A stretch of DNA of 64,000 nt, taken from NCBI GenBank assembly GCA_047833665.1, contig CP181261.1, positions 1,984,001 through 2,048,000 of the forward strand, in the 5' to 3' direction. Position numbers and translations under genes: made by a program. Positions 33,574 to 42,541 of this stretch are shown here, one piece after another. How positions within the stretch are numbered: the first letter of the stretch is position 1; every line of letters begins with the position of its first letter. The notes beneath the pieces were generated by a model that was not told the origin of the DNA, ran no database searches, and saw only the letters and a program-made list of their open reading frames with translations. The DNA comes from Caproicibacter sp047833665 (GTDB lineage Bacteria; Bacillota; Clostridia; Oscillospirales; Acutalibacteraceae).

Positions 33574-34765
33574 AAATTTTTTTGATGAAATTTACGCCGA
33601 CATTTCCTCATTCTTAGGAATGCCGGTCGAACGCTTAGAGTCCGGTCTGCTGCTCCCCGTTGGCATCTCCTTTTACACATTTCAAGCACTCAGCTACACA
33701 GTGGATGTTTACCGAGGAGATTTGAAACCGGAGCGACATTTTGGAAAATACGCTCTGTTTGTATCGTTTTTCCCCCAGCTTGTAGCAGGACCAATTGAAA
33801 AATCAAAAGACTTGCTGCCTCAATTTAGTAAAACACACAATTTTGATTACAACCGGGCAAGACGTGGTTTTCTCTTAATGCTGTGGGGATTTTTTCAAAA
33901 AGTGGTTGTCGCTGACCGACTGGGACAGTTAGTCAACACGGTTTACAGCAGCCCGTCAAAATACGCCGGTGTGGAGATAGCCATCGCAAGCATCTTCTTC
34001 GCGTTTCAAATTTACTGCGATTTTGCGGGATATTCCAACATCGCGATTGGAGCCGCTCAAGTACTCGGTTTTTCTCTTTCCACAAATTTCAGCAGGCCCT
34101 ATTTTTCCCTGTCTATCAAAGAATTTTGGCGGCGATGGCATATTACGCTTGGCGCGTGGTTCCGTGATTATCTTTACATTCCTCTCGGCGGAAATCGCTG
34201 TTCTGCCGCTCGGCACTGCTTAAATCTTTTTATCGTCTTCGCAGTTTGTGGTTTGTGGCACGGCGCTTCCTTTACCTTTGTCATATGGGGTATTCTGCAC
34301 GGACTGTACCAAATTTTCGGTTTATTGCTCAAGCCGGCACGCCAAAAAACAGCCAAGCTGCTGAAAATCAACCCTGATTCCCGCGCAAGCCGTTTTGCAA
34401 AAGCGGTTTTTACCTTCCTTCTGGTTGATTTTGCCTGGATATTTTTCCGTGCAGAAACTTTGTCGGATGCATTGCTGTTAATTGGCAACCTGTTTCAGCC
34501 AGCGAATCTGGCGGATGGCGCCCTTTTCCAATTAGGGCTAACTGCACCCGAATTTTATGCTGCGGTTCTCGGCATTGCCATTATTTTGGCAGCAGATCTC
34601 CTAAGTCGTAAAATCGACATTCGCACGTTACTGCTCCAACGAAATCTCATCACCCGTTGGGCCGTTTACCTCTCGGCAGCTCTGGTCATTCTAATATTTG
34701 GAGTCTACGGCTCGCAATATACCGCCCAGCAGTTTATCTATTTCCAATTTTAGAGGGAAACAATT

Positions 34766-35806
34766 GTGAAAAAGCTGATATACAAAGGATTTTTATTCCT
34801 CACCATTCTCACACTGATTTTAGCCTCCCTTTCCAACGTATTCATCTACAAAATTGACCACCGCGGAAAGCTGCTTGAAGGACTGTACATCTCGGACGAT
34901 CCCTATGATGTGGTTCTAATGGGTTCGAGCCACATAAACGGCGGAATTGACCCGAATGTCCTGTGGAAACAATATGGAATCACCAGCTTTAATTATGCCA
35001 CCGGCGGACAGCCGCTCGATGTAACGTATTATCTATTGCGCGAAGTGCTAAAAAAGCACACGCCTGCCATCGTTGTGGTAGACCTTTTCTATTTAGGAAT
35101 GGAGACACCTTATGGCGAAACAGGGTTTATCAGCAACGCCCTTGACAATATGCAATTCTCAATGAACAAACTGGAAGCCATTCAGCACTGTACGCCGCCT
35201 CAAGAGTGGATTTCCTATTTATTGCCAACATTAAAATATCATTTTCGCTGGTCGTCCCTAACGGCCGCGGATTTTCCATACGATAGTTCTTCCGTGTACT
35301 ATTTAAAGGGATTCAGCGCCGGTACACAAAGATATGGAAAAGCGGACGTTTCATACGCCGAAACGGACAAAAAAACGGATATTCCGGAGAAAGGTCTTTA
35401 CTATTTTCATCGATTCATCGAACTTTCCAAAGAAAAGGGATTTCAGTTGGTCTTTGTAAATATGCCGTGTGACTATACCGAATCAAACCAATCAGATGGA
35501 TGGGTAAATGACTGCGAAGCCCTATTTAATACGGTTTCTGATCTCTGCCAAAAGGAAAATGTTCCGTTTTTGGATTTGTGCGACCGTATGGATGAAATCG
35601 GACTCGATTTTGCACAGGATATGAATAATTCCGGTCATCTCAACATCTGGGGAGCATATAAAACCAGCTCCTATTTTGGCACTTATTTAAAACAGAATTT
35701 TAACCTTCCTGACCGTCGAAGCGACGCGGAACTTGCAGCGCGCTGGAATCAAGATTACAGTCATTCGCTTGCAGCCGCAGTTGAAAACGGTACCGCAGGA
35801 ACATAA
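34766..35806 (+). CDS. SGNH/DltD-like partner of the MBOAT acyltransferase
   Basis: A 346-residue protein with one N-terminal membrane anchor (about residues 7-28) and an outer domain. GSSHINGGIDP gives the nucleophile Ser in a G-S-S-H motif. NYATGGQPLDV gives the block II glycine. A late GHLNIWGAYKTSSYFG holds the His expected to complete the triad. Such proteins pair with MBOAT enzymes (as AlgX/AlgJ or DltD do) to acylate polymers outside the cell. It follows the split MBOAT gene by 12 bp, so it has probably lost its partner. Confidence 0.78.
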   Translation: MKKLIYKGFLFLTILTLILASLSNVFIYKIDHRGKLLEGLYISDDPYDVVLMGSSHINGGIDPNVLWKQYGITSFNYATGGQPLDVTYYLLREVLKKHTPAIVVVDLFYLGMETPYGETGFISNALDNMQFSMNKLEAIQHCTPPQEWISYLLPTLKYHFRWSSLTAADFPYDSSSVYYLKGFSAGTQRYGKADVSYAETDKKTDIPEKGLYYFHRFIELSKEKGFQLVFVNMPCDYTESNQSDGWVNDCEALFNTVSDLCQKENVPFLDLCDRMDEIGLDFAQDMNNSGHLNIWGAYKTSSYFGTYLKQNFNLPDRRSDAELAARWNQDYSHSLAAAVENGTAGT

Positions 35807-35848
35807 AAAACACCCTATATCGGGATTATTCTCGATACAAGGTGTTGT
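35805..35848 (+). terminator. Terminator after the SGNH-like gene
   Basis: AACACC/GGTGTT with ATCG/CGAT inside form the stem, followed by GTTCTAT. The T-run is weak. An A-run on the left suggests it also serves the leftward mntH gene. Confidence 0.55.
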
Positions 35849-35881
35849 TCTATGCACCAATTATACATTACGTAAAACAAA

Positions 35882-37141
35882 TTATTGAAAAGCACTGATA
35901 AAAAGTGCAATATTCAAACCGGTAACAATCACACCGATAATCCAAAGCAGAATACGATCCAGCAGAGAATTTGCGTATTTGCCCATCACGCGTTTGGACG
36001 AAGTGAGATAAATCTGAGTAAAAATTGTAATGGGCAATTGTATACTCAAAAGCATCTGTGAATAAATTAGGCCCTGGAACGGAGACGAAATGAGAAAAAT
36101 CACCGCCGCCGCAGGAACCATGGTCAGCAAAACACCGGTTTTGGAATGGCTGTCCGAAATATCATATGGCTCTGCAAAAATACCGGCAAAAATACTGCCG
36201 CCCGCCATACCCGCTGTAATACTGGAGGAAATCCCTGCAAACAAAAGTGCCAGTGCAAACACTATGGAAGCTGAGTTACCAAGCAAGGGACGAAGCATTT
36301 CCTGCGCCTGGCCCAACTCATCCACCTGCTCTGAATGTTGAAAAAAGGTCGCTGCAGCCGTCAAAATCATGGCACTGTTAATTGCCCATCCAATCAGCAT
36401 GGAAAACAGCGTGTCCCCAAATTCATACTTTAGCTGCCTGCGAATCACCGTCTCATCCTGCAAATTCCACTGTCGGCTCTGAATCACCTCGGAATGCAAA
36501 AACAGGTTATGCGGCATAACAACTGCACCAAGCACGCTCATGATAACCGGCATGGAACCCTCGGGAAAAGCAGGTATAACCCATCCGGCCGCAGCGGCAC
36601 CCCAATCAACATGTACCATGTGGAGTTCATAAATAAAAGCAAACCCGATAACGGAGACAAAACCGATAATGATCTTCTCAATTTTCCGGTATGAATTTGT
36701 AAACTGAAGCCACAAGACCAATGCGAGAATCAGCACAGTTCCCAGTTTAATCGGCAGGCCGAACAGCATTTGCAGAGCAATTGCGCCGCCAAGCAGTTCC
36801 GCCATTGCTGTGGAAACGGCTGCGGCCATTGCACTTATCAGAATCACATTTTTCAGCCTTGCGGGAAGATAATCCGTTGCAGCCTCAGAAAGGCATTTTC
36901 CTGTAACAATACCCAGATGCGCCGCGTTGTGCTGAAGCACAATTAGCATAAAAGTGGAAAGTGTAACCATCCATAACAAGCGGTATCCGTACGCAGAACC
37001 CGCCGCAATATTGGAAGCCCAGTTGCCCGGATCTATGAAACCAACCGTCACCAACATACCTGGGCCAATATATCGGAAAAAATCAATAGCCGTCAAGCGA
37101 GGACGGTGATTATTAGAAAACCAATTGGAGAAATGTCCCAT
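35882..37141 (-). CDS. mntH: Nramp-family divalent metal transporter (MntH-like)
   Basis: A 419-residue membrane protein with about 11 segments. The metal site in segment 1 is GFIDPGNWASNIAAGSAYGY (the D-P-G-N motif). The segment 6 site reads VVMPHNLFLHSEVIQSR (the M-P-H-N motif). Both are diagnostic of Nramp Mn2+/Fe2+ transporters. AAAGGAGGTACAAAT precedes the ATG. A promoter lies directly upstream and gives a very short leader. Confidence 0.94.
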   Translation of the reverse strand: MGHFSNWFSNNHRPRLTAIDFFRYIGPGMLVTVGFIDPGNWASNIAAGSAYGYRLLWMVTLSTFMLIVLQHNAAHLGIVTGKCLSEAATDYLPARLKNVILISAMAAAVSTAMAELLGGAIALQMLFGLPIKLGTVLILALVLWLQFTNSYRKIEKIIIGFVSVIGFAFIYELHMVHVDWGAAAAGWVIPAFPEGSMPVIMSVLGAVVMPHNLFLHSEVIQSRQWNLQDETVIRRQLKYEFGDTLFSMLIGWAINSAMILTAAATFFQHSEQVDELGQAQEMLRPLLGNSASIVFALALLFAGISSSITAGMAGGSIFAGIFAEPYDISDSHSKTGVLLTMVPAAAVIFLISSPFQGLIYSQMLLSIQLPITIFTQIYLTSSKRVMGKYANSLLDRILLWIIGVIVTGLNIALFISAFQ

Positions 37142-37161
37142 ATTTGTACCTCCTTTGCCTT

Positions 37162-37190
37162 ACTATACTCTATTCTGCCGTTTTTAGCAA
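37162..37190 (-). promoter_or_regulatory. Promoter of mntH
   Basis: TTGCTA at 37185-37190 and TATAGT at 37162-37167, minus strand, 17-bp spacer. The start would be about 15 bases before the ATG. Confidence 0.6.
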
Positions 37191-37197
37191 GGCAAAA

Positions 37198-37242
37198 AAC
37201 AGCACACGGCTTCGTCCTGTTCGGATAAAGCCGTGTGCTGTT
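37198..37242. terminator. Bidirectional terminator upstream of mntH
   Basis: AACAGCACACGGCTT and AAGCCGTGTGCTGTT form a 15-bp perfect stem. CTTTTTTT follows on the plus strand and TTTTTTG on the minus strand. It ends the small ORF at 37257-37364. Confidence 0.85.
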
Positions 37243-37256
37243 CTTTTTTTCATATT

Positions 37257-37364
37257 TCAATTCTTTTTGTAAAGGCCCACTGCATTGAGTACAATTGTTC
37301 CAATTCCGCACATGGTAACAACAATGCCCACAATCAGCCCAGCTATGTGAAGTCCCTTTGTCAA
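37257..37364 (-). CDS. Small membrane protein, 35 aa
   Basis: The frame starts at a TTG (37364) with AGAGGTGA upstream, and reads (M)TKGLHIAGLIVGIVVTMC, then GIGTIVLNAVGLYKKN. It is a single hydrophobic helix with a basic end. It lies between the lipoprotein gene and a strong terminator and is too short for usual gene callers. The coding pattern and ribosome site are good, but no family is known to me. Confidence 0.5.
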   Translation of the reverse strand: MTKGLHIAGLIVGIVVTMCGIGTIVLNAVGLYKKN

Positions 37365-37420
37365 TGCGATCACCTCTAATACATTGTACCCCCGAAATAA
37401 GCCATGTGCAAGACGAGAAT

Positions 37421-38185
37421 TCAGTTATTTGCAGGGCCGTTGCTGAGAATGGTGACGGAAGCAAGCGTTTCACCGTCTGACTGATAGGTCACTTCCAAAA
37501 TAGTCCCTTCTTGAATCTCCGACAAAGATGCCGTTTCAGCAGGAATGCTATCCTGTGCGATTTGGGAGTCTTGCTGAGTATTTTCTTCAGTCTTGCCCTG
37601 CGGTCCGCGTTCTCCTGCCATCTGCTTTTTAGAAAGAATGCTCTCATCTTCAATCACAATGGTCCTGCTCTCACCCGTGAGCGTCAACAAATCCGGCGGC
37701 ATATTATCATTGGTTTCTGCATTTAAATCAGATTGAGACGCCGCAGTTTCGCCCTCCGGCGGAATATCATTCTGTTCGTCTGGCTGTGCATTGGGTCGCC
37801 CGTTTCCCTGCCTATTTGCCTGCCCACTAACCGCTTGGCCTGCCGGCTGAGCATTCGCTGTTGCGCCGCTTAATGCATCGGCCGCGTTCAGCGTTCCAAC
37901 TTCAAAAGTAATTTCATTCCCGTTTACATCGGCCGCGTTCAGCGTTCCAACTTCAAAAGTAATTTCATTCCCGTTTACTGCGGTAACTTTTCCATAAATC
38001 GTTGTGGAATCGGCAGAATTTGAAGAATTTGCATCAGACAAAGTATTTTCTGTTTGTGAAGAGGACTCTGTGGATAAAACTTCAGAAGAAACATCTGTCT
38101 GTGGAGAAGAACAGGCACTTGTTCCTATGATGCACGCAAAGGCTAACGTCAATGCTCTAAAACGAATGTTGCGGATTTTTTTCAT
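37421..38185 (-). CDS. Lipoprotein with a duplicated 17-residue unit
   Basis: A 254-residue exported lipoprotein (lipobox IIGTSAC). A Ser/Asn-rich linker leads to GKVTAVNGNEITFEVGTLNA, a small beta unit often seen in secreted proteins that pass through Gln/Asn-rich regions. The unit VNGNEITFEVGTLNAAD occurs twice in a row, identically. The C-terminal part (SLSEIQEGTILEVTYQSDGE) resembles a DUF5666-like or OB-type strand. The function is unknown, and an envelope-stress or metal role is only a guess. It could be the first gene of a unit with the 35-aa membrane protein. Confidence 0.65.
   Translation of the reverse strand: MKKIRNIRFRALTLAFACIIGTSACSSPQTDVSSEVLSTESSSQTENTLSDANSSNSADSTTIYGKVTAVNGNEITFEVGTLNAADVNGNEITFEVGTLNAADALSGATANAQPAGQAVSGQANRQGNGRPNAQPDEQNDIPPEGETAASQSDLNAETNDNMPPDLLTLTGESRTIVIEDESILSKKQMAGERGPQGKTEENTQQDSQIAQDSIPAETASLSEIQEGTILEVTYQSDGETLASVTILSNGPANN
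37877..37978. repeat. 51-bp exact tandem duplication
   Basis: Two perfect copies (37877-37927 and 37928-37978) inside the lipoprotein gene add 17 residues and keep the frame. The lack of any mismatch suggests a very recent event. Confidence 0.95.
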
Positions 38186-38353
38186 TGTTCCAGCTCCTAT
38201 TCATAGGTAGATTTTGTGTTGTCTTTATTTTTAAAATACCGGTCAGATATGAAAGACAAATGAATCGTGCCTTAGATTTTCATGAAAAATGAAATCGCTC
38301 TGTAATATTCGCGCTGGCTAATCCATAATGCATTCGTTTGAGCACAACCCCAT

Positions 38354-38385
38354 AAAAAAGCTTCCGCCGAAATAACGACGGAAGC
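38354..38385 (-). terminator. Terminator of the large secreted protein gene
   Basis: GCTTCCGTC and GACGGAAGC-type arms pair (one mismatch), followed on the minus strand by TTTTTTAT. Confidence 0.8.
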
Positions 38386-38413
38386 AAGTAAATTCATATG
38401 CAGTCTTTTTTGT

Positions 38414-40342
38414 TTATGCAAGTGCAACCAGTCTGGCACTAACGCCTCCTGCTTTCGCACCGTTTTGTACTGTGATTGCTGTATGAACGCTTTCGCCTCC
38501 CGCAATGGAAAAGGTCACATTGGCCGTTCCGGCCTTTTGGCCTACAACTCGGTACAAAAGCATATTTCCGCTCTTTCCGGCTAATTGTACAGTCACACAA
38601 GAATTATCGGGAAAAGCCCATATGGAATTAGCAGCAACACCCTTTGTTCTAACTCCAATCGTATAAATCCCGCCGGGCGCCATGGTATAGGACGATGTGT
38701 CCACGGTTATGCCCGTGGAGACATTGGCTATCATCTTCGCCCCGCCGATGTCAATGGTCACTTGGCCCTTGCCAACGCCGGTCACCGGATAAATCCATGC
38801 GGGATTTCCGCTGCTGTCTTTTACCGCTTTTCCCGCACCGACAGTCGCAATGGATGAATTATATGACATGGAATGCGGTGCTGTGGAATCATTCGTGCGT
38901 GCAAGCACCCAATATTGGTCACCTATTAAAATAGAAACCGTAGAAGTATCAAGCGTAATACCATTGGCACTGCTGTTTGTTGAATCATTGACGGAAGTAT
39001 CTGAATATCCAGTTGTCAGAACACAGGAATCGGATTTGTAGTCTTCCAGACGGTCTCCGTGCGAATCCACAAGGTAACAGATCAAAGTTGCTTTATACAT
39101 TCCTGTGACACTTGACGGCACCGACACCGTACAGGACAGACCGCTGGAACTGACCGACTTGGAAAATGCCTCGGAGTCCCCATACAATTCCCATATAATT
39201 TCTGTTCCTTCCGCAAACTTGGAAAAATCCGGATCCACATAGGCTTTGATAGTTGCAGATTCTCCACTGCTCAAAGACACAGTCTGATTACTCAGTGTAA
39301 TTCCTTCCGTAATGGATTTTGTCAGAACAAATTTGTCTTCTATTCCGCTGTCCTCTTTTACTTCAAGTCCATAATCATAGAGACGTACATCATCTTCCGA
39401 AACAGAGTCACTGTCCGCATAAAACGCCGTATCGCCCTTGCTGACATGGTTGCTGAAAATTAAAAGAGGTTTATCGTCAATGCCATCGTAAACAGTCAGT
39501 CTGCCAGAGTGAAAATACAGCGTGCCGGGGCCCACCAAATAATCTAATTTGAGGGAAGAACTGGTCGAAAATTCGGCATCCTCTTGAATAGAAAGCTTTT
39601 CCGCTTCTATTTTCTGATCCGCGGTTGCAGTGGTATCTTCTGTAACAATAATTGTACCGAGATCTTCTAAAGCCGGCAGCGTGTCTGTATAATCATCGAT
39701 TGTCAAAGTTGTATCCGTATCCTTACCACAAATTGCTTCTACTTTCAGTGTACAGTCATTTAAATAAATATAGTCACCCGCTGTTATGGTTCCGGTGATG
39801 GTAACATCCGCTCCGGAAGATATGGTAATCTCTTCCGCTGTGATATTGCCGCCAATCTTTACGGTGCCGCTCAGAGTCAATTCTCCTTCCGACTCCACAT
39901 CGTGCCGAATATCACCACCTTTAATGGTAATATCTCCGCCTGCGTAAACATTTTTAATGTCACCGTCTTTGATAACCACATCTCCATCGCAGGTGATATC
40001 ATCTATAGTCCCATCTTCGATAACGACATCGCCAGCGCAATCGATATCATCCATTGTGCCGCCTTCAACCGTCAGCGTACAGCTATCACTTGTCACTGTG
40101 ATATTGTTAACTGTACCGCTTACCACCTTTAAGTTTCCGTCTTCGTCCCAAGAAACATCATCTTCCGTGACTTCTTCAAAATTATCCGAGTCCCAAGTTT
40201 TTCCCCAGTCCGAGACAGCGCCTACATATGTTTTCGCCCCATGCATATCAATAGCTCCTGATGACGTTGCTGCAAACGCATGCGGCACACAGAAAGTCAA
40301 AAGCAAAAGAGGCAAAACAGCCGCAGTCCATTTTTTCATCAT
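38414..40342 (-). CDS. Large secreted protein with beta-helix-like repeats and Ig-like region
   Basis: A 642-residue exported protein with a classical signal peptide ending AFA-A. Residues about 60-190 hold short repeating strands (GDVVIEDGTIDDITCDGDVV, then IKDGDIKNVYAGGDITIKGG), as in right-handed beta-helix or DUF4353-type carbohydrate-binding domains. Residues about 345-450 look like an Ig-like domain (ITLSNQTVSLSSGESATIKA). The end has Big_2-like strands (ITVDTSSYTMAPGGIYTIGV). No sortase motif or cell-wall repeat is visible. It is probably a surface or matrix protein; carbohydrate binding is an inference. Confidence 0.7.
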   Translation of the reverse strand: MMKKWTAAVLPLLLLTFCVPHAFAATSSGAIDMHGAKTYVGAVSDWGKTWDSDNFEEVTEDDVSWDEDGNLKVVSGTVNNITVTSDSCTLTVEGGTMDDIDCAGDVVIEDGTIDDITCDGDVVIKDGDIKNVYAGGDITIKGGDIRHDVESEGELTLSGTVKIGGNITAEEITISSGADVTITGTITAGDYIYLNDCTLKVEAICGKDTDTTLTIDDYTDTLPALEDLGTIIVTEDTTATADQKIEAEKLSIQEDAEFSTSSSLKLDYLVGPGTLYFHSGRLTVYDGIDDKPLLIFSNHVSKGDTAFYADSDSVSEDDVRLYDYGLEVKEDSGIEDKFVLTKSITEGITLSNQTVSLSSGESATIKAYVDPDFSKFAEGTEIIWELYGDSEAFSKSVSSSGLSCTVSVPSSVTGMYKATLICYLVDSHGDRLEDYKSDSCVLTTGYSDTSVNDSTNSSANGITLDTSTVSILIGDQYWVLARTNDSTAPHSMSYNSSIATVGAGKAVKDSSGNPAWIYPVTGVGKGQVTIDIGGAKMIANVSTGITVDTSSYTMAPGGIYTIGVRTKGVAANSIWAFPDNSCVTVQLAGKSGNMLLYRVVGQKAGTANVTFSIAGGESVHTAITVQNGAKAGGVSARLVALA

Positions 40343-40544
40343 TTTCCCTCCAGAACATTATGATGGAACGACGAAATCCACTTTTGTTTTTTTATCAGAG
40401 AGGATTCCTATTCCCTTATTTTCTATATTAAATTATACCTATGGCGGAAAATGATTTCAAGAAATATCAATGAAAAGCGGGAGATATTTCAGCAATATTC
40501 CAAATTTTTTGCCACTTTTGGTGATGAATTATGTAAGTAAATGA

Positions 40545-41198
40545 CTATTTTCTTCTAAAAAGCGGCACATTCCTTTCAAAACAGCGAAGATAATTTTTTT
40601 CTGCTTCTTCCCAGTTAATCAGGTGCATAAAAGCATCCAAATATTCGCCGCGCCTGTTCTGATATTGCAAATAGTACGCATGTTCCCAAACATCCACCAA
40701 AAGCACCGGACAGAATCCGCGGGGCAGCGGGGTATCCTGATTAAGGGTATTAATGATTTTCAGCCTGCCCCGACAATCCGCTACAAGCCATGCATAACCG
40801 GACCCGAACTGGCTCAGTGCACATTTTTTAAATTTCTCTTGGAAATTTTCCATCGAACCATATGCAGATATAACCGCATGGATGAGTTTTCCTTCCGGCT
40901 GCTGTCCCACGGGATGTTTCATTAAATTAAAATATAGAGTATGATTATAAACACCTCCCGCATTGTTCCAAACAGCCGCCTGCATTTGAAACGGCAGCCG
41001 ATAATTTTCCCGTATCAGCCGCTCCAACGACCAGTTCTTGTATGCCGGCAGTTTCTCAATCAACTGATTTAAATTGTTAACATATGCTTTGAAGTGCTTG
41101 TCATGATGAAATGTCAGCGTCTGAGAGTCAAGGTATGGCTCAAGCGCATTGTAGGAATACGGAAGCGGCGGCAGTTCAAACGGATAATGACTGTTCAT
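40545..41198 (-). CDS. sodA: Superoxide dismutase, Fe/Mn family
   Basis: A 217-residue enzyme. The N-terminal hairpin is FELPPLPYSYNALEPYLDSQ with LTFHHDKHFKAYVNNLN. The metal ligands are His in HHDKHF, His in VYNHTLYF, and Asp and His in DVWEHAYYLQYQNRRGEYL. GSGYAWLV is also typical. It removes superoxide. The ATG at 41198 is chosen because the preceding 17 codons of the open frame have no family similarity, and AGAAAGGTCG stands upstream. Confidence 0.93.
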   Translation of the reverse strand: MNSHYPFELPPLPYSYNALEPYLDSQTLTFHHDKHFKAYVNNLNQLIEKLPAYKNWSLERLIRENYRLPFQMQAAVWNNAGGVYNHTLYFNLMKHPVGQQPEGKLIHAVISAYGSMENFQEKFKKCALSQFGSGYAWLVADCRGRLKIINTLNQDTPLPRGFCPVLLVDVWEHAYYLQYQNRRGEYLDAFMHLINWEEAEKNYLRCFERNVPLFRRK

Positions 41199-41305
41199 AG
41201 CAATCGACCTTTCTAATATTCTGATAAATTTATATTCGCATTCACGCAAGGATAGTCAAACGAAAAAATATTTCTTTGATAGAATCGTTGGGAAAAATTG
41301 ACGGG

Positions 41306-41334
41306 TTGTCTTTTCCCTTTTTTCATGTTATGAT
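41306..41334 (+). promoter_or_regulatory. Promoter of the CAP-domain gene
   Basis: TTGTCT at 41306-41311 and TATGAT at 41329-41334 with a 17-bp spacer. The transcript start would be about 41341, just before the palindrome. Confidence 0.65.
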
Positions 41335-41347
41335 GGGAATATGAAAA

Positions 41348-41394
41348 GTTACAAATCTGTAATATATATCGATTATCGATTACATATTTGTAAC
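41348..41394. promoter_or_regulatory. Nested palindrome, operator candidate
   Basis: GTTACAAATCTGTAAT (41348-41363) and ATTACATATTTGTAAC (41379-41394) are inverted copies matching at 15 of 16 positions, 15 bp apart. Each arm is itself a palindrome of the form TTACA-N4-TGTAA. The pair lies between the promoter and the CAP gene start. It may be a two-site operator or a long hairpin in the leader. The half-site resembles the TNACA-N4-TGTAA motif I recall for BceR-type response regulators. Confidence 0.6.
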
Positions 41395-41428
41395 ATTTTA
41401 AAATTTATTTTTTGAAAAGGAGTCAATT

Positions 41429-42379
41429 ATGAAAGGCAGATTATTGGCACTGCTGCTGAGCCTGATTGTCAGTTCAACAGCCGGACTTTATGCAAAGAAT
41501 GCCGCATCTACACAAGACACATCATCCGGTGAAAGCACAACATCAGTTGAAACATCCTCTGCTGACTCGCAAAATGCTGCTTCCTCGGATACAGTTTCCT
41601 CCGAAGAAATCATCACAACCGAAACTTCCGGCAGCGCTGTTTCCTCTGAAAGTTCTTCATCAGAAACCAGCTCCCAGTCCTCGGAGAGCAGTTCTTCTGA
41701 TACGGAATCCGTGTCCTCGAACGGAAGCACTTCCTCATCCTCCCAAGATGACTGCTACCAAGATACATACAGCGCAAATTCAAGCAGTAACTCCACTACA
41801 ACTTCTTCCGACTGCAATACTTATCAAAACTATAACGACTACATGAATGACATCATGAATCAAATAGCAGGAAAGAATTGCCCGCAGACACCGTCCGGCG
41901 ATGTTTCTTCCCAATCATCCGGTAACGTACCCTCAACAAGTTCCGAAAGTGTTTCTTCCAGCTCTCCTTCTTCCACAGATTCCGCTACCGGAACTTACGC
42001 AGATTTTCAGAATCAGGTACTCCAGCTTGTCAACGAAGAGCGCACCAGCCGCGGGCTAAACGCTCTGACGCTGGATGCCTCCCTAACCAAAACAGCAACA
42101 CTGAAATCAGAGGACATGGCAAATCTCGGGTATTTTGACCATAACTCCCCCACTTACGGCTCACCGTTTGATATGATGAAGCAATTCGGCATCAGCTACC
42201 AAACAGCCGGTGAAAATATCGCCATGGGGCAGACTTCACCGGAGCAAGTCATGACAGGATGGATGAATTCAGAAGGCCACAGGGCAAATATTCTCAATGC
42301 GTCGTTTACCAAACTGGGCGTGGGAATTGCTCAAGATTCGAGCGGCCGTTATTATTGGACACAGCAGTTTATCGGATAA
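41429..42379 (+). CDS. Secreted CAP-domain (SCP/PR1, YkwD-like) protein
   Basis: A 316-residue exported protein. The signal peptide spans about residues 1-22. Residues about 25-190 are a Ser/Thr-rich low-complexity linker. The CAP domain fills about 192-316, with LVNEERTSRGLNALTLDASL, DHNSPTYGSPFDMMKQFG, AGENIAMGQTSPEQVMTGWM and the His/Glu region NSEGHRANILN. YkwD-type proteins are common in spore formers, but their action is unclear. The Ser-rich linker could be glycosylated. AAAAGGAG precedes the ATG. A nested palindrome lies in the leader. Confidence 0.88.
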   Translation: MKGRLLALLLSLIVSSTAGLYAKNAASTQDTSSGESTTSVETSSADSQNAASSDTVSSEEIITTETSGSAVSSESSSSETSSQSSESSSSDTESVSSNGSTSSSSQDDCYQDTYSANSSSNSTTTSSDCNTYQNYNDYMNDIMNQIAGKNCPQTPSGDVSSQSSGNVPSTSSESVSSSSPSSTDSATGTYADFQNQVLQLVNEERTSRGLNALTLDASLTKTATLKSEDMANLGYFDHNSPTYGSPFDMMKQFGISYQTAGENIAMGQTSPEQVMTGWMNSEGHRANILNASFTKLGVGIAQDSSGRYYWTQQFIG

Positions 42380-42431
42380 GTGTTTTAACATTCCTCCAAT
42401 ACAAATAAATTTTAAAACCATAAAACGATAT

Positions 42432-42469
42432 CGGGGCAGCCTCACCAAACGGTACGGCTGTCCCGCTTT
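42432..42469 (+). terminator. Terminator of the CAP-domain gene
   Basis: CGGGGCAGCC and GGCTGTCCCG pair around a 13-nt loop, followed by CTTTTC. Confidence 0.7.
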
Positions 42470-42541
42470 TCATTTGTATGCTCAAACCTTCCCTGCATAT
42501 TTTAGATACCAATTTCTCGCTGGGCCGTAATCCGCCACCGC

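Larger units (their letters stand above)
32063..34753 (+). pseudogene. MBOAT O-acyltransferase gene split by an IS30-family element
   Basis: The left part (32063-32352) encodes the AlgI-like N-terminus, FVSIQFLIFFPVVTIIYYIL, up to VIFKYL. The right part (33574-34753) continues NFFDEIYADISSFLGMPVER and holds the conserved SFYTFQALSYTVDVYRG, QLVAGPIEK and the catalytic His in GLWHGASFTF. Removing the element and one repeat copy restores one frame reading VIFKYLNFF. The start is a TTG behind GGGAGG. The intact enzyme would pass acyl groups across the membrane for polysaccharide acetylation. The right fragment has its own ATG (33620), but without the N-terminal segments it is unlikely to work. 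Confidence 0.9.
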
